A stretch of 64,000 nt of DNA from Dipteronia dyeriana (GCA_032871835.1 CM065299.1:25189074-25253073), one strand, 5' to 3'. Positions 36,918 through 48,457 are shown, counted from the stretch's first letter. Notes: generated from the letters alone by a model not told the origin. Numbers and translations: made by a program.

Positions 36918-37127
36918 TTTTCACAGTATTTTTCCCACTATCACTCCGACAAGGAACACAACAAGGAATATGTACAACAAAGGAAGGGTTTCTGTTTCTT
37001 TGGGTGGTTGAACGTGAATAACTTGATCTTCAGTGGTGGCACTTGCATCAGTTGACTGATTCTCTACTGTAATGGTACGGCTTCGCATTGTTTCACATGT
37101 TTCATCCACAGTACATAATTTCTAGAA
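36918..37127 (-). CDS. C-terminal exon of a small membrane-anchored ORF in the Mutator-like element
   Basis: On the minus strand, a candidate splice acceptor (CATCTTTCTAG at about 37128) precedes KLCTVDETCETMRSRTITVE, an acidic/Thr-rich middle, PPKETETLP, and a final hydrophobic helix LLYIFLVVFLVGVIVG ending KIL and a stop. There is no in-frame ATG after the last stop, so this is read as a 3' exon of a spliced gene, not a complete ORF. The helix within four residues of the C-terminus is the layout of a tail-anchored membrane protein. No homologous family is recognised. Upstream exons were not located with confidence. Confidence 0.4.
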
Positions 37128-37369
37128 AGATGCACCCAAAAATCCTGCAACTTGTTCCTGACATTAAAGCCAAGAGTTGAATACATCGGTTTTCCTCCCT
37201 CTGCACACATCACACACTGATTTCTTCCCTATTTCTTAAAACTCAGTAAATCAACAAGTAAATGATCTTTGATCTTTGACCAACTTCAAAGGATTGAAAG
37301 AAAGAAAAATTCAAAGATGTCTGACTTTTGGGTTTAGCCACGACGTAGACGTTCATCCCTTATGTGTTG

Positions 37370-37680
37370 GTCCACATGTGGGAGCCAACTGTGGTCCACA
37401 ATTCAGCGTAAGTGGCATCCAGCTGTGTCCCAGATTTGTGGCTGAAGTGACATGGTTTTTCAAGCCTAGTGTTGGTTGTTTTCGAGCTCTGGAAACATAT
37501 TTGAAGCCATGAATTAACAGAAGGACTGTTAGGTCGGAGGCCCAGAGCAAGCCCAGTGAGAATTGTTACAGGGCCCAATAACCTAAGCACCAGGCCACAC
37601 GTCAGTCCAACATCATGTGTGGGATCCAACTGTGGTCCACTATCTTGGGTCAGTGGGATCCAGCTGTCATCCGCAATGAA
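37370..37680. repeat. Two imperfect copies of a ~52-bp unit
   Basis: CCAACTGTGGTCCAC followed by AGTGG..TCCAGCTGT occurs at about 37373-37425 and again at about 37612-37665. A second duplicated block, starting TTTGAAGCCC and continuing GAAATACGTTA then GGGCTTGTATTTGTTCTTTT, occurs at 37697-37750 and 38004-38060. Confidence 0.7.
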
Positions 37681-38317
37681 TCCCTTTAACAATTGTTTTG
37701 AAGCCCTGAAATACGTTAGAGGGCTTGTATTTGTTCTTTTCGCATTTAATTACATTATTTAGAAATTTTTACATTTCACCCCCACTGGACAACGTTTGTT
37801 ACAATACACGTGGCAATACGTTGGAACTCTGAAATTACAAATACAGGCAACCTATTCTAGGAAACCTTTCATCATATGCTCAAGTCTTCTACATTAGTAA
37901 TGGAAATGTTAGGAGCTTTCTAAGTGTTGTTATGTAAAAGTAATTTAGTTTGTCAACGATTATTACATTTACCGTCCAAAGGTCCCGATAATCTGTATTT
38001 GTTATTTGAAGCCCAGAAATACGTTACAGGGCTTGTATTTGTTCTTTTCTCATTTAATCCCTATAGTTTTATATATATTGGAAATCAAATTTTACAGGGT
38101 CGGGGCACCGTAAAACTAAAAAAAAAAAAACAAAACAATTGATTTTAGTTTCATTAATTTCATTTCATTAATGTGAAGAAAATCTGCTACATAACAACAC
38201 AATTGTTCATTACAGCCTTTCATTACAGGAAACCCCATTACATTAAAACTTAAGATTTAAAATACACTTCTGCTGGAAAACATAAACGCATGTGCTTCAT
38301 AACCCTAAAACCTTTCA

Positions 38318-38783
38318 TCACAATACCCCACAGTCAATCACCATTCAAGACGTTAAATCCTTCGACCACCTCACCGAAGACGACTTGTTTGCAATCGAGC
38401 CACTTGGCCTTATTTGTACAGATGATGAACTGGGACTTATGCCTCCTGTCCTGGTTTTAGCCATTGACAGGATACCGGGACCGATGTGCTTTTTCAAGAA
38501 GTTCTCATCGGCAAAGCTAGGACCATATATCGATTCATCATCAGTTCCATTTTCGTGAGTAATGTCTCCTCCACGCACCACATACCCGGGTATCACGCAG
38601 TGGAAGGTTGATCCCTTATAAAGGAGTGGTTTTCCAATCGTGCTCATACCCTTTTCTCTCTGGTATAAAGTGCCTGAAAGTTCTTTGATGTTATCGGGGT
38701 ACTGTCTACGATAGTTCCATTACAATTCTACCTGCTTTATCGTCGTCGATGCTTAGATCAAAGAACACCCTAGGGTTCGTCAT
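38318..38783 (-). pseudogene. Captured cyclophilin (peptidyl-prolyl isomerase) pseudogene
   Basis: On the minus strand ATG (38781-38783) opens MTNPRVFFDLSIDDDKAGRI, then a stop, then [40 protein letters not shown] and [18 protein letters not shown]. After a frameshift near 38455 come [20 protein letters not shown] and [10 protein letters not shown], an internal deletion, and a short VIDCG end. This is a nearly full-length single-domain cyclophilin of cytosolic plant type, without introns as is usual for that type. Active-site residues are altered: the Arg of the FHRVIPG motif is Cys, and the Gln of the CQGGD-like motif is Arg. The Trp of the WLDGK-like motif is kept. It lies inside the Mutator-like element in the same orientation as the Ulp1 gene, so capture by the transposon is inferred. 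Confidence 0.85.
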
Positions 38784-39468
38784 AACACAAAAACATAAAA
38801 AACACAAACTTTCTGACACCTAGGGCTTCTTATGATGTTAACCCCATTGTTGTTGGTGCCCCAAAGTGGGCCCCAAGCCTAATCACCATTTTTCATTTGT
38901 TTTTTTCCCTATTTTTTTTGAAAATGTTTTTTATAGCAACAAGACATTAATTAATTATTTAATTTTTTTGTTTTGTAATTGAAAATGTTTATTCTCTAAA
39001 CCAACAAGACATTATTAATAACTTAATGAATTGACTTCATCTTTGCAATTTGTTATAGTAATGTTGCGTTTACAGCATAAAACTGTAGCTTTTGATGTAC
39101 ATTAATGTGTTCCAAAAGTACATATGTTGGGGTCTAAAAATTTACATCCGCTTTCCCAAAATTTTTAAAATTACATAAAATACCCCACCTCTAAGATTGT
39201 GTTTCTGAGGCTCTGTGAAAACCTTAACTGGGCTTCACAATCAAGTTCTTGGACTCTATAACAACCACTTCATGGCTTCATAACATAATATTGGTCTTCA
39301 AAACAGAATATTGAGCTGTAAAAATGATTACTGGGCTGCAAACATGAATACTGGGCACCGAAACATAATACACACCATCAACCACAAGTCCCATACAGAC
39401 ACTTAAAACCCACAACAACAGCTAACAACTACCAAATAACATATACACACGTCTTCCTGTTAACACTT

Positions 39469-42400
39469 CTACAACGGATTGCACAGTTCGCCATTCATGA
39501 AGATATCGAGTGCCATTGCCTCGCTAATGGCTAGAATATCATTTTATCCGAAGGTGTCCATCCATAAAGGTAAAGGGGATTCAATAAGTAACAACTCTGG
39601 GTATTTTAAAACAAAAGCACCGTAACTGGAGCTGCAAGAAGTGAAGATACAATCATACATGTGTATTATAATAAAGAAATTGAACTTAAAAAACACAAAG
39701 AATATATGTGTACCCATCAGATTGTTGAGGAAGCAATGATGGGCTGATATTTTCGGCTTTGAATGGAGTTCTGTGATGAGGTATCTTCACATGTTCATAG
39801 TAGTTTATGTGTTTGAGAATTGACGGTAACAAAAAAAGTAACCCTTGGATGTCTTTCAACCGGTCGCTTGTACCCTTACGAGGCCAAAAGGAATCAAACA
39901 TAAGAACTTTCCCTTCTTCTAACAACACTTGACATAGAACCCAGTGATCGTCGGTGTTGTAAGGAATCAACACATGTGTATAATACATTTGCTTATTAAA
40001 TATACACATATGATAACAACGATATAAATGAAACCTTAATGTGTGAGATACTTATCGACTCTACAGCCCACCAAGGTTGGGTGTAGAAAAGCTCACTGCT
40101 TGAAACATAATCGAGGGTATCAACGTCAGGCAAGAAAGAAAGGGGATCATACTCAGGATATTCTTCCCACACTTCCATAGTCGGGGCAACATGATCCTTC
40201 TTCCTTTTGCTTTCCTCTTTTCCTTTTTTTTTTTGCTTCAAGGGACCTGCCTGCTTCTCAAGTCTTTCATTCTCCATGACCTCAAATTCTTTTAATACAC
40301 GTTCATCATCCAATAGTCGCTTCACACCTTTCCACTTGAGGTTCATATGAGCCTGTTTAGAAAATAAAAAAACTTTCGTTAACAACTAACAGGTAAACTT
40401 TCGGTAGACACACATGGAAGGTAAATGTTTAGTTAAATGTACTTACAAAGAAGGCGGTGTGGACCAACCCAATATCATGGGAGTAGCTAAACTTTCCTTG
40501 GGAATACTTCTTCCATAAAACATTCATATAGCTGTATTTATGCTACATAGAGTTTTTATATCAAAATGTTATTGTAAAACAATGGAAATGCGCTTGGTCT
40601 GGTCTGAACAGTATCTTACAACTTACCATGTTGGTTAACCATTTCGTAGGTTTGAGCAATTCATTGAAGTCTCCACGCTTTATATCCTCTGCTTGCTCGG
40701 TAAATACACTATTCAGTTATTCAATTGAAACTAAATATTATTAACACAAATCGCATTTCATTACAATATGAAAGCATAATAGAGGAGAATATGATTGGAC
40801 CATTACTGAGTTTCATCTTTGTTCTTTAGAAAGGACATGATTTGATTGTAATCATCGTTACCATCTTCACCCGAATCTTTGCTTTTGTTTTTCTTCTTCG
40901 GTATTGGATCAGTGTATGGGTTGCCAAGAAACCTTGACCTCTTGAGACATCTTTTTTTGTCATTATTCTTATAACACACATTAAGGTCAGGCTGGTCCAT
41001 ATAAATCACACTCAATGTTGGGTTTGGTAGAACCACACAATGCACAGCCGGTGATGAATACTCATCTACATTAATGACCTCCTGAATTGGTTGTTCATCT
41101 GTGCATGTTTGAACTGAAACACGAGCCTCGACTTCTCCAAGGATGTCTCAGACTTTCCCTCTGTAGCCGTGTCACCAAAAACCTTTTCAGACACGACTGT
41201 GAACGGAACATCCTTCTCCAGACAACTATCACCACCTAAACTCTCCAATGATTTGTCACACTTTTCCTCCGCAGCCGTGTCACCATCATCCTTTCCAGAC
41301 ATGACTACGAACAGAACATCATTCTTCAAACAAGTATCACCACCTAAAGTCTCACTAACGACCTTCTCATTCTCAGAATCATCCTCAATCTGCTCCTACA
41401 TAGGAGTATTCGGAACCTTGTGATCCCATTCTTTAAAATTTTGCACCGTTGTATCTCCAATTTTGTCACCCCCGGTATCCTATGATGATAAATAGTATGT
41501 ATTAACAATAACATATTTCAATATATGTATAAAACAACCTTAATTTATTTGTAACACTTACAATATCATCCACAACTTTCTCTTCGCTTAGTCTTCCCTT
41601 ATGATATGCAGAATTACCTACCGGTGAATCTGGAAGATTAAGTTCCCTTTAAATTTTCCTGAATCCTTCTCTACAAAAGGATAATTTACACTCCTCACTT
41701 TCCGTGATCACATTCACAAGAGTTGAAAACAGGTCAGGAATATTGTACGGGACCGGGACTTTGCTCTGCAATTTCGATTGTAAAATCGATTTAATTACAC
41801 ATTAGTAGATTCTTTTCACAGATGTGACAGTTTTTCAAATTTTCAGATTTTCAAAAGTTTAATTTCATACATACCTTTGGAGTTTCACCATCCCCGTGAA
41901 TGGAAGAGGCGCTTTTAAGATGAGGGTTCATCTGAGTTTCTTGATTTAGATCTCATCAAACTAGCTGCTCCCTGCTCCATCTCCTCATGAACGTCTTCAT
42001 CATCAGATTCATTTGCAGAGTCTGCCAACTTCAGAGTTTTCTTCCTTGCTTTTCTTCTTGACAACAGGTCTTCCACCGTCAAAGATTTGTATTAAGCAAT
42101 TACTTTTTCATAGTCATAAACCTTCCAAGGGAACAATGGCATCTGTATGTATAAAATTAAACAAGGTTAACCCGTTTGCATAAACCCATTTAAACACATT
42201 ATTGTAACTACAAAAATTATGTTAAAAAATAGATATAACTATATCAATATAGACTCATACAAGTTAAATACAAATGAAGAAAAAAAACACACCTTGTATG
42301 AACTGCCTTTCAATATTTAAAACCCTAGTGTTGAAATCCCATTTCTTAAATCGTGGGAACACTATTCCAATCCGTCTCCCTACTCTACCTTTCAAACGGG

Positions 42401-43455
42401 TAATCCGTTCAACTGCCCAAACCTATACAATTAAACAAATAGAAATCCAATAACCATTATTCACAACTGGATTCATTTTCAAACAATTACTTGAATTGCT
42501 AGTTGAAATCCATAAATGTTAAAGATGAATGGATTCATATTCTTCTCATTGTCCTCATTTGCCTCATAATTCTCATTTTTTGTTTCTTCTTTTGTATCTT
42601 CTCCATCATCAACTTCAGATTTTTTATTTTTCTTCTTCTCATCCTCCTCTTCCTTCTTCATCTTCTTTTTATTCTTATTCCCTTCCTTCTTTCCCTTATC
42701 TTCCTCTTCTGCCTCTTCTACTCTCTTATTCCTCTAATTGTCTTCTTTCTTCTTCTTCTTTTTTTCTTATCATTCTTTTCCTCATTCTCTACCTTCTTAT
42801 CTTCATTCTTTTGCCCATCGCCTCTCAACCTATTCAAGTGTTTACCGGTTGTATGCTTCAGCCAAAATATTGTGACATCAAATATGTACGACCCCCAAGG
42901 AAAATTGACAAACTGATTTTCATCCTCGACTAAAGCCAACAACCAAACGGGTATGGTTGTCCAAGCTTTATCAATCTCAAAGAATTAGGACACCATTAAT
43001 ACATATCCTATCTTCAGTGCATCATCAGCCTCTCCAGCCGTCAACTCTTTCAAAGTTGCCTCCAACAGTTCAATCGTCAGGCACTTCTCATCGAAATATC
43101 GTGATAAAATATAATCAACTCCAACTGTTTTCTTTTCTCGAAACCCTTCAGACGGTGTGCCCATGTTGAGGCCACTACGCAAGCAGAATTCCTGTCTTCC
43201 AAATCGAGCATGGTTCGGCCTCAAACCAAACCATATTTCATCCTCGTCTTCGGATTTTGGAAGAACAATCTGTCTTTTCAGAAGATTGTAAATGAGCATC
43301 CCGTGCACCTTCACGGGTTGTACCATTTCCAAGTACATAACGGGTCAAGACGGAATTCGAATCTCGAAATAAAGTATTTCTTGTTTTGCGAGTTAATTCT
43401 CTCGTGTCTCCAGTCTTTGTGGTCCAGATACCGCCATAGTTTTTTGTTCCAATTG
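39469..43455 (-). pseudogene. DUF1985/Ulp1 cysteine-protease-like gene of the Mutator-like element
   Basis: Read from high to low coordinates. An exon start MLVNWNKKLWRYLDHKDW follows a TTGAATAG acceptor (about 43456). After a frameshift near 43340 a DUF1985 block reads EIWFGLRPNHARFGRQEFCL, and after an in-frame TAA near 42978 it continues FVNFPWGSYIFDVTIFWLKH. A Lys/Glu-rich linker (42500-42830) precedes an exon ending IYGFQLAIQ and the next, VWAVERITRLKGRVGRRIG. An acidic region has a 108-bp in-frame repeat (41160-41380). The Ulp1-like domain has the catalytic His (DDHWVL, 39944-39946) and Asp (FDSFW, 39893-39895). After an intron, SSYGAF places Tyr (39622-39624) where the nucleophilic Cys of the DCG motif belongs. 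A stop interrupts the tail. Known family role: SUMO-type proteases; in transposons the role is unclear. Confidence 0.82.
41160..41380. repeat. 108-bp in-frame repeat within the Ulp1 ORF
   Basis: The block starting near GTAGCCGTGTCACC (41163) repeats at GCAGCCGTGTCACC (41271), a 36-codon period on the coding strand, with moderate divergence. Confidence 0.75.
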
Positions 43456-43599
43456 ACAAGCATCTATTCAACAGGAAAACAAAAATTAATTAATGTTAAG
43501 CCTTCAAACTTTTTTTCATGCCATGCATGATAATATGAAGACCTGGAAATATATTTCAACCACTTTTCAGCAATAAAAAGCATTGTAAGAGTGTAAGGT

Positions 43600-44470
43600 A
43601 TATTAATTGATTAATATCCAATGACGTGGAAAAGGATTTCAAACACTGTACAAAAATACAAATCGTTGTAATGGTCAACATTAATACCACACCCTAGCAA
43701 TGGATTTCAAGCCCTGTAAACCAATAGTAAACACTGTTAAGGGATTTCAAGCCATGTACGAACAAATAAAGCCCTACATATGATTTTTAAGCCACGAAAT
43801 CGATTTAAAGCCCTGTAATTTCACGTAATATGCATCCATGTTACATATTAACTATCAAGCATTGGCCACGTAAGTAAGTGTAAAGGGACACCATTAATAT
43901 CTTTTTATGAAGGGATTTCTTGGGTTCAAGTGATTTGAACAACCTCAAAAGGGACATCATTAATATAAAGCCCTCCCTTAATATAAAGCCCTGGGAAAGG
44001 ATTTCAAGCCCTACAAATCACTGTAATGGTCAACGTTTATATCACACCCTAACAATGAATTTCAAGCCCTGTAAACCAATACTAACAATTGCAAAGGAAC
44101 TTCAAGCCTTGTACGAAACTATAAAGCCCTATAAATGAATTTCAAGCCCCGAAATTGAATTTCAAGGCCTGGATTTGGACTTTCGACGGGCCGCCCTAAT
44201 ACTATATATCAACCACTGGTTCCCAAATAAGTAGCTTTAAGGGACAAAGCACTGAAGGGATTTTAAGCATTGTTGGAGTGATTTCAACCACCCCTGTAGA
44301 GGGAAATCACTAATATAAAGTCTTGGGAAATGATTTCAAGCCATGTCATGCAATAGAAAGCAGTGTAAAGCGATTTAGCAATGTAAGAAAATATCAAGCC
44401 TCGCCAAGGGATTTCCTCTAAAACCTGACCGATATTTAATTTGGAAAGGGATTTTATGCCCTCAATTCGA
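43600..44470. repeat. Array of degenerate TTTCAAGCCCTGTAA motifs
   Basis: About sixteen copies of a short word (core AAGCCCTG, usually preceded by TTTC or TATA) are spread over 870 bp with irregular spacing of roughly 15-80 bp, near the right end of the Mutator-like element. Examples start near 43692, 43740, 43810, 43975, 44000, 44058, 44101 and 44332. The same word in inverted form appears near the left end at 32240-32390. No ORF is supported in this stretch. Confidence 0.7.
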
Positions 44471-45013
44471 CTTTCAACCAATAATGTATGGTTGGGGTTA
44501 TCATTTCAAACATAACAATGCAATTTCGAAGTTAAAAAATCAACCTCCAACAATCAAATCCTCTAAAGGCTACATAAAACCAATTATGGGACTATGAACC
44601 CACTAATGAACACTTTTCAAGAAAACATAACAAAACATAACCAGTTGTTCAAATGCATGAACTAAAATATAACATCCCCACTCAGTTATCATTCCCTCAC
44701 GACTAACCCTGTTTTCAAAACTTCATTTCAACAAAAACAACAAAAAACCACTGCTAACCCAACATTTATCCCCCACCTATCCATTTCTCAAGCAAAATGC
44801 ATAACACATAATAACGAACAACCCTCAAGTAAAGATGAAATCATCACCCCATCCATGAACATTCACACACAGACGTAAACAAACATATCATAGGAAAAAA
44901 AACAAACGAATGAAGAAGACAATGACAAAACTAATGAATACCTTTACTTACTTCCGACAAATGCATCTTCTTTTAGCTCGAACGAGGAATGAAGTAGTCA
45001 AGGATAAAAAGTC

Positions 45014-45030
45014 GGGGGGGGGGGGGGGGG
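45014..45030 (+). repeat. Run of 17 G
   Basis: An uninterrupted G run lies between the motif array and the right terminal repeat of the Mutator-like element. Its length may be inaccurate because of sequencing error. Confidence 0.85.
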
Positions 45031-45439
45031 TGTTGGAAATCGGTCTTTGGCTGTTCTTCTTCCTCTTCGGTCAAGAGCGTTCTTAGACTCTCGGTTTCTC
45101 TCTTTTCAAACCAAAACTGAAACTGGTGTTCTTCTTCTTCTTCAAGACAAGCTCGTGTGTTCAAGACTGAAGCTCAACCTTTTTAAGATTTTTCTAGGTT
45201 TGCTCCTTCTCGTCGACGGTCGACATAGGGGAGTGGGGGTTTTAGGGGATTCGGGGATTTGAATTTGATTTTTGATTTTGGAACAAAATGGCAACGTTTG
45301 GGTTTGGGGGGTTTAGGGCAATTGAGTCATCTTCCCTTAATGAGGTTTTCATTTAAGGACAGTTCGGTAATCCTCCCTTTAAGGGTTTAATATTAAAAGG
45401 AGGGGAAATTCTTTCTTAAAGGGGTATTTGAGTCATTTC

Positions 45440-45503
45440 ATCTCCTTAAGGGGACACAAATGAAAAAAAAACATGATGGAGACGTTTTTGCTCTTTCAAA
45501 CAC
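45440..45503 (-). repeat. Right terminal inverted repeat of the Mutator-like element
   Basis: It is the reverse complement of the left end (31292-31352) with few changes. Just outside, GACATCATCCATATACAT..AGATAAAGAGTCATA is directly repeated with a 46-bp period (45519 and 45565). Confidence 0.75.
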
Positions 45504-45518
45504 AGGGGGGAACTATAT

Positions 45519-46907
45519 GACATCATCCATATACATTAGATAAAGAGTCATACTTTTTTCTTACGACATCATCCATATACATCAGATAAAGAGTCATAAT
45601 TTTTTTTTATTTGTGTCGTATAACACAATAAGGATTCATACGGTCTTAGTAAAATTCCTCAACCGAAACCTAACAATATTCTTAAACTTTTTTTTTGAGT
45701 CTCTTAAAATTTAAGAACAAATCTAATTTAAAAAAATATATAATACAGATAAATAAATTACAAGAAAAACGTCATCGGTAATGGTGATCGGAAGAGCAAT
45801 CAATGACAATGACGGAAGGCAATAATAATTGATAATTTATGTTGTTAACGAAGACAATCAATGATGAACGTGCTTGCAATATATGAAATTAAAACTGAGC
45901 TGTAATTGTATTTATGTTAATTCAATAGGGATAATTTAGTCGTTAAAAAGATTAATTAAATCTAACAACAAGTTCTTTCTTAATCACTTTACAAAAGTAA
46001 TCCTCACATGCTTCTTCAACTTGCTGTCAAATCAATCCAAAATTTTAAATAATCACTTTTGGAAATTTTATAATACATTTTTTTATATAAAAATCATTAA
46101 ATAATCAAATTTTAACTTTTAAAAAAAAACAATACTGAACGGGGTCTTAACACAAACGCATAACCACAACCATGACAAATGTAAAGAGTTGAGATTTGTG
46201 AGGGATGTTTGTGATAGAGGAGAGGCAAATGCATGAGACTAGCGATGGTGCAACTGCAAAACAATGAGAGGAATTTTTGATTATTAGATTAGTTCTACTT
46301 AAATAAAAATCAGTGTGTTTAGTATTATAGAAAAAGATTATATTATTATATTGTAAATTTAAGCGGGTATGCAAGTAGGGTATGAGAATTAATTTCATAT
46401 CCATGCATTTTCCAATCCCTAACAAGTATAAAATTTCATGTTCATACCCGTTCATGTACTCTAATAATATTATTCATACCCGCAAATCGCAGGTGGATAC
46501 CCTTAGAAATTCATATCCGCATGTAGACTGCTCATCCCTAGTGCCAACTTTTATTGAGTTAAAAATGACATATAGTACATGGGTTTTCTTTTGATTGTCG
46601 AATGTATATTCAATTTAGATTTTGAACAAATACGAGAATATCATCGCTACCTTATTTAGATTTGTCATTTTCATGGTTTGTGAGACCCGAGCATTTATTA
46701 GGTGCATTGAGATTTATAAGTGTGACTGAATAACTCCTTGCAATGTCTCAACTTCCCATCTTTCCATCTGAGTAGACATTACGATGCTAGTTGTATGGTT
46801 GCTGAGAGGGTTGTCAGGTATGTATTATTTCTCTTGGAGGTTTTACTCTGAGTCTCTGACCCGCCGTTTTGCTTTGAATCTATGTGGATCCCAATATCTC
46901 ACTAATG
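45519..46907. other. Intergenic; 46-bp period duplication and dispersed-repeat fragments
   Basis: The duplication described at the Mutator-like end starts this stretch. From 46360 to 46550 words such as GCGGGTATG, CATACCCG and TCATCCCTAG suggest the end of a degenerate dispersed repeat. No gene is supported. Confidence 0.45.
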
Positions 46908-47314
46908 CTATGTTTAGTAAGAGGAAGATGAAGTAGGAGGGATGAATGAATTAAGAGGGAGAGAGAGTAGGAGAGATAGAGAGGATAATATATATCATTC
47001 ATGTTGTTTTGTATTGAAAAGAAGGTTGAATTGATGGATTGATATATAATTTATAAATTTACTCTATTGCCCTTATATAAATTAAATGGTTATAAAAAAT
47101 TGGAAGGTATTATTGTCATTTCCCTCCAATTTTTCCTCCCCCCTCTCATCCGCCCATCATTGGATGGATTGGTTTTTTGTGGGCCTAAAATGATGACAAC
47201 TCCCTCTTCCTCTCCTCTCATTTCCCCTCTATTGTCTCTCTAACCAAACAAAGGATTGGAGCTATCCCTCCAACCCTCTCACTCCCTCTATCTCTCCCTC
47301 TTACCAAACAAACT
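46908..47314. mobile_element. MITE-like element, about 400 bp
   Basis: The left end TATGTTTAGTAAGAGGAAGA and the right end, read in reverse as GTTTGTTTGGTAAGAGGGAG, are inverted repeats that continue as GA-rich and CT-rich arms on each side. The interior is AT-rich and has no ORF. GTTTGGTAAGAGGG-type tips are common in plant hAT-like MITEs. The target duplication was not resolved. Confidence 0.55.
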
Positions 47315-47514
47315 GTAAAGGACGATCTACTTCAATGACAATAGCTATACAACAATTCTCAAAGATTAGACACGTAAATTTGTGATATTAATTGCAAAAA
47401 ATGCAAAGTTTTGACACAAATTCTGTGACTCACCTGTGAAATTGAATGCTATACGCTTATATTTACGATGAGATTGCAAAATATTCATTGCTAGATTTGA
47501 AATAGATTTGTTCA

Positions 47515-48457
47515 TATCCAGGGACGAAACCAGAATTTTGGCTTTGGGGAGATCAAGATAAAAATTAATATTGTAGATCACACAATCTTTAAATAATATC
47601 ATTAGGAATCCCGTACAAAAAAAAAGTGTAATCTCGTAGCTGATACTTTTCAACGAAATGTGAAACCGTTTGGTGTTAAAAGTAATAATATAAATAAATA
47701 AATAAAATAGACATTAACTAATTAAAATGTAACACGTCTTTTTTATAAATGGAAAATTATTTATAACAAAATCGATATAATTTTATTCATAATTTTCATT
47801 TCAATTACATAATTAAAAAGTGTATGAGAAAAAATATTTTATTTTGTTGCAAAACCTATGCCTATTCTTAACTGTATATATAATTGAAAAAAATATTTTA
47901 ATAGTTTCTGGCTCATAAAATATAAATCTCAGTAACATAATTAAAATATCATTATACCATCAATATATTTAATTCACAATTATTTATATACTTGTAATTT
48001 AATTTTATAAAATTCATGCCAAACCAAATTAACTTATAGTAATTTCGAATAAAATTTAAATAATAAACTAATAAAATAAGTTTATCAAAGTCGTATTAAT
48101 AATTAGCCTAGCGAAATAAATAATAAGGTAATCATTATAAGAGTTCAATATTTTTTTTTTGTTTATTTAAAGAATAAGAGTTCAATATTTATTTAGTTTA
48201 TTTTAGTGAAATATATATATATAATACACACTTGATTATAAAATAATAGAAAATTAAAATATTAAATGGATCGATATTGTTTTCTATTTTCATAATCGAT
48301 AAAATTTTAAATATAAAAATTATTAATTAATTTATATTATTAAAATAATAAAAATATAAGATAATATTATCATCCGCTTTATATATATATATAATTATAA
48401 TAAAAACTATTTATTAGGGACATGACCCTAATGGCCCCTCCTTACCTCCGCCTCTAT
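47515..48457. repeat. AT-rich dispersed repeat with GACGAAACCAGAATTTTGG / GGCGGAGG ends
   Basis: The left border GGGACGAAACCAGAATTTTG and the right border, read in reverse as GAGGCGGAGGTAAGGAGGGG, resemble the ends of a widespread plant repeat that carries GGCGGAGCCAGG-like tips. The 900 bp between are very AT-rich with no ORF. Transposon class not determined. Confidence 0.4.

Larger units (their letters stand above)
31292..45508. mobile_element. Mutator-like element carrying MuDR transposase and an Ulp1-type gene
   Basis: The left end (TGTTTGAAAGAGCAAAAATG from 31296) and the right end, read in reverse from about 45503 (TGTTTGAAAGAGCAAAAACG), match over roughly 55-60 bp with few differences, forming inverted repeats 14.2 kb apart. 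Inside are, left to right, a MuDR-type transposase (+), a coiled-coil ORF (+), a membrane-tail exon (-), a cyclophilin pseudogene (-), an Ulp1/DUF1985 gene (-) and a motif-rich noncoding region. Mutator-like elements with an Ulp1-like second gene are a known plant class (often called Kaonashi). The 9-bp target duplication was not found. All major genes are broken. Confidence 0.8.

Noticed and set aside
42503..42933. Two overlapping plus-strand frames of about 135 codons, rich in Leu, Phe and Ser
   Set aside because: They are the antisense of the Lys/Glu-rich linker of the minus-strand Ulp1 gene; the composition follows from that.
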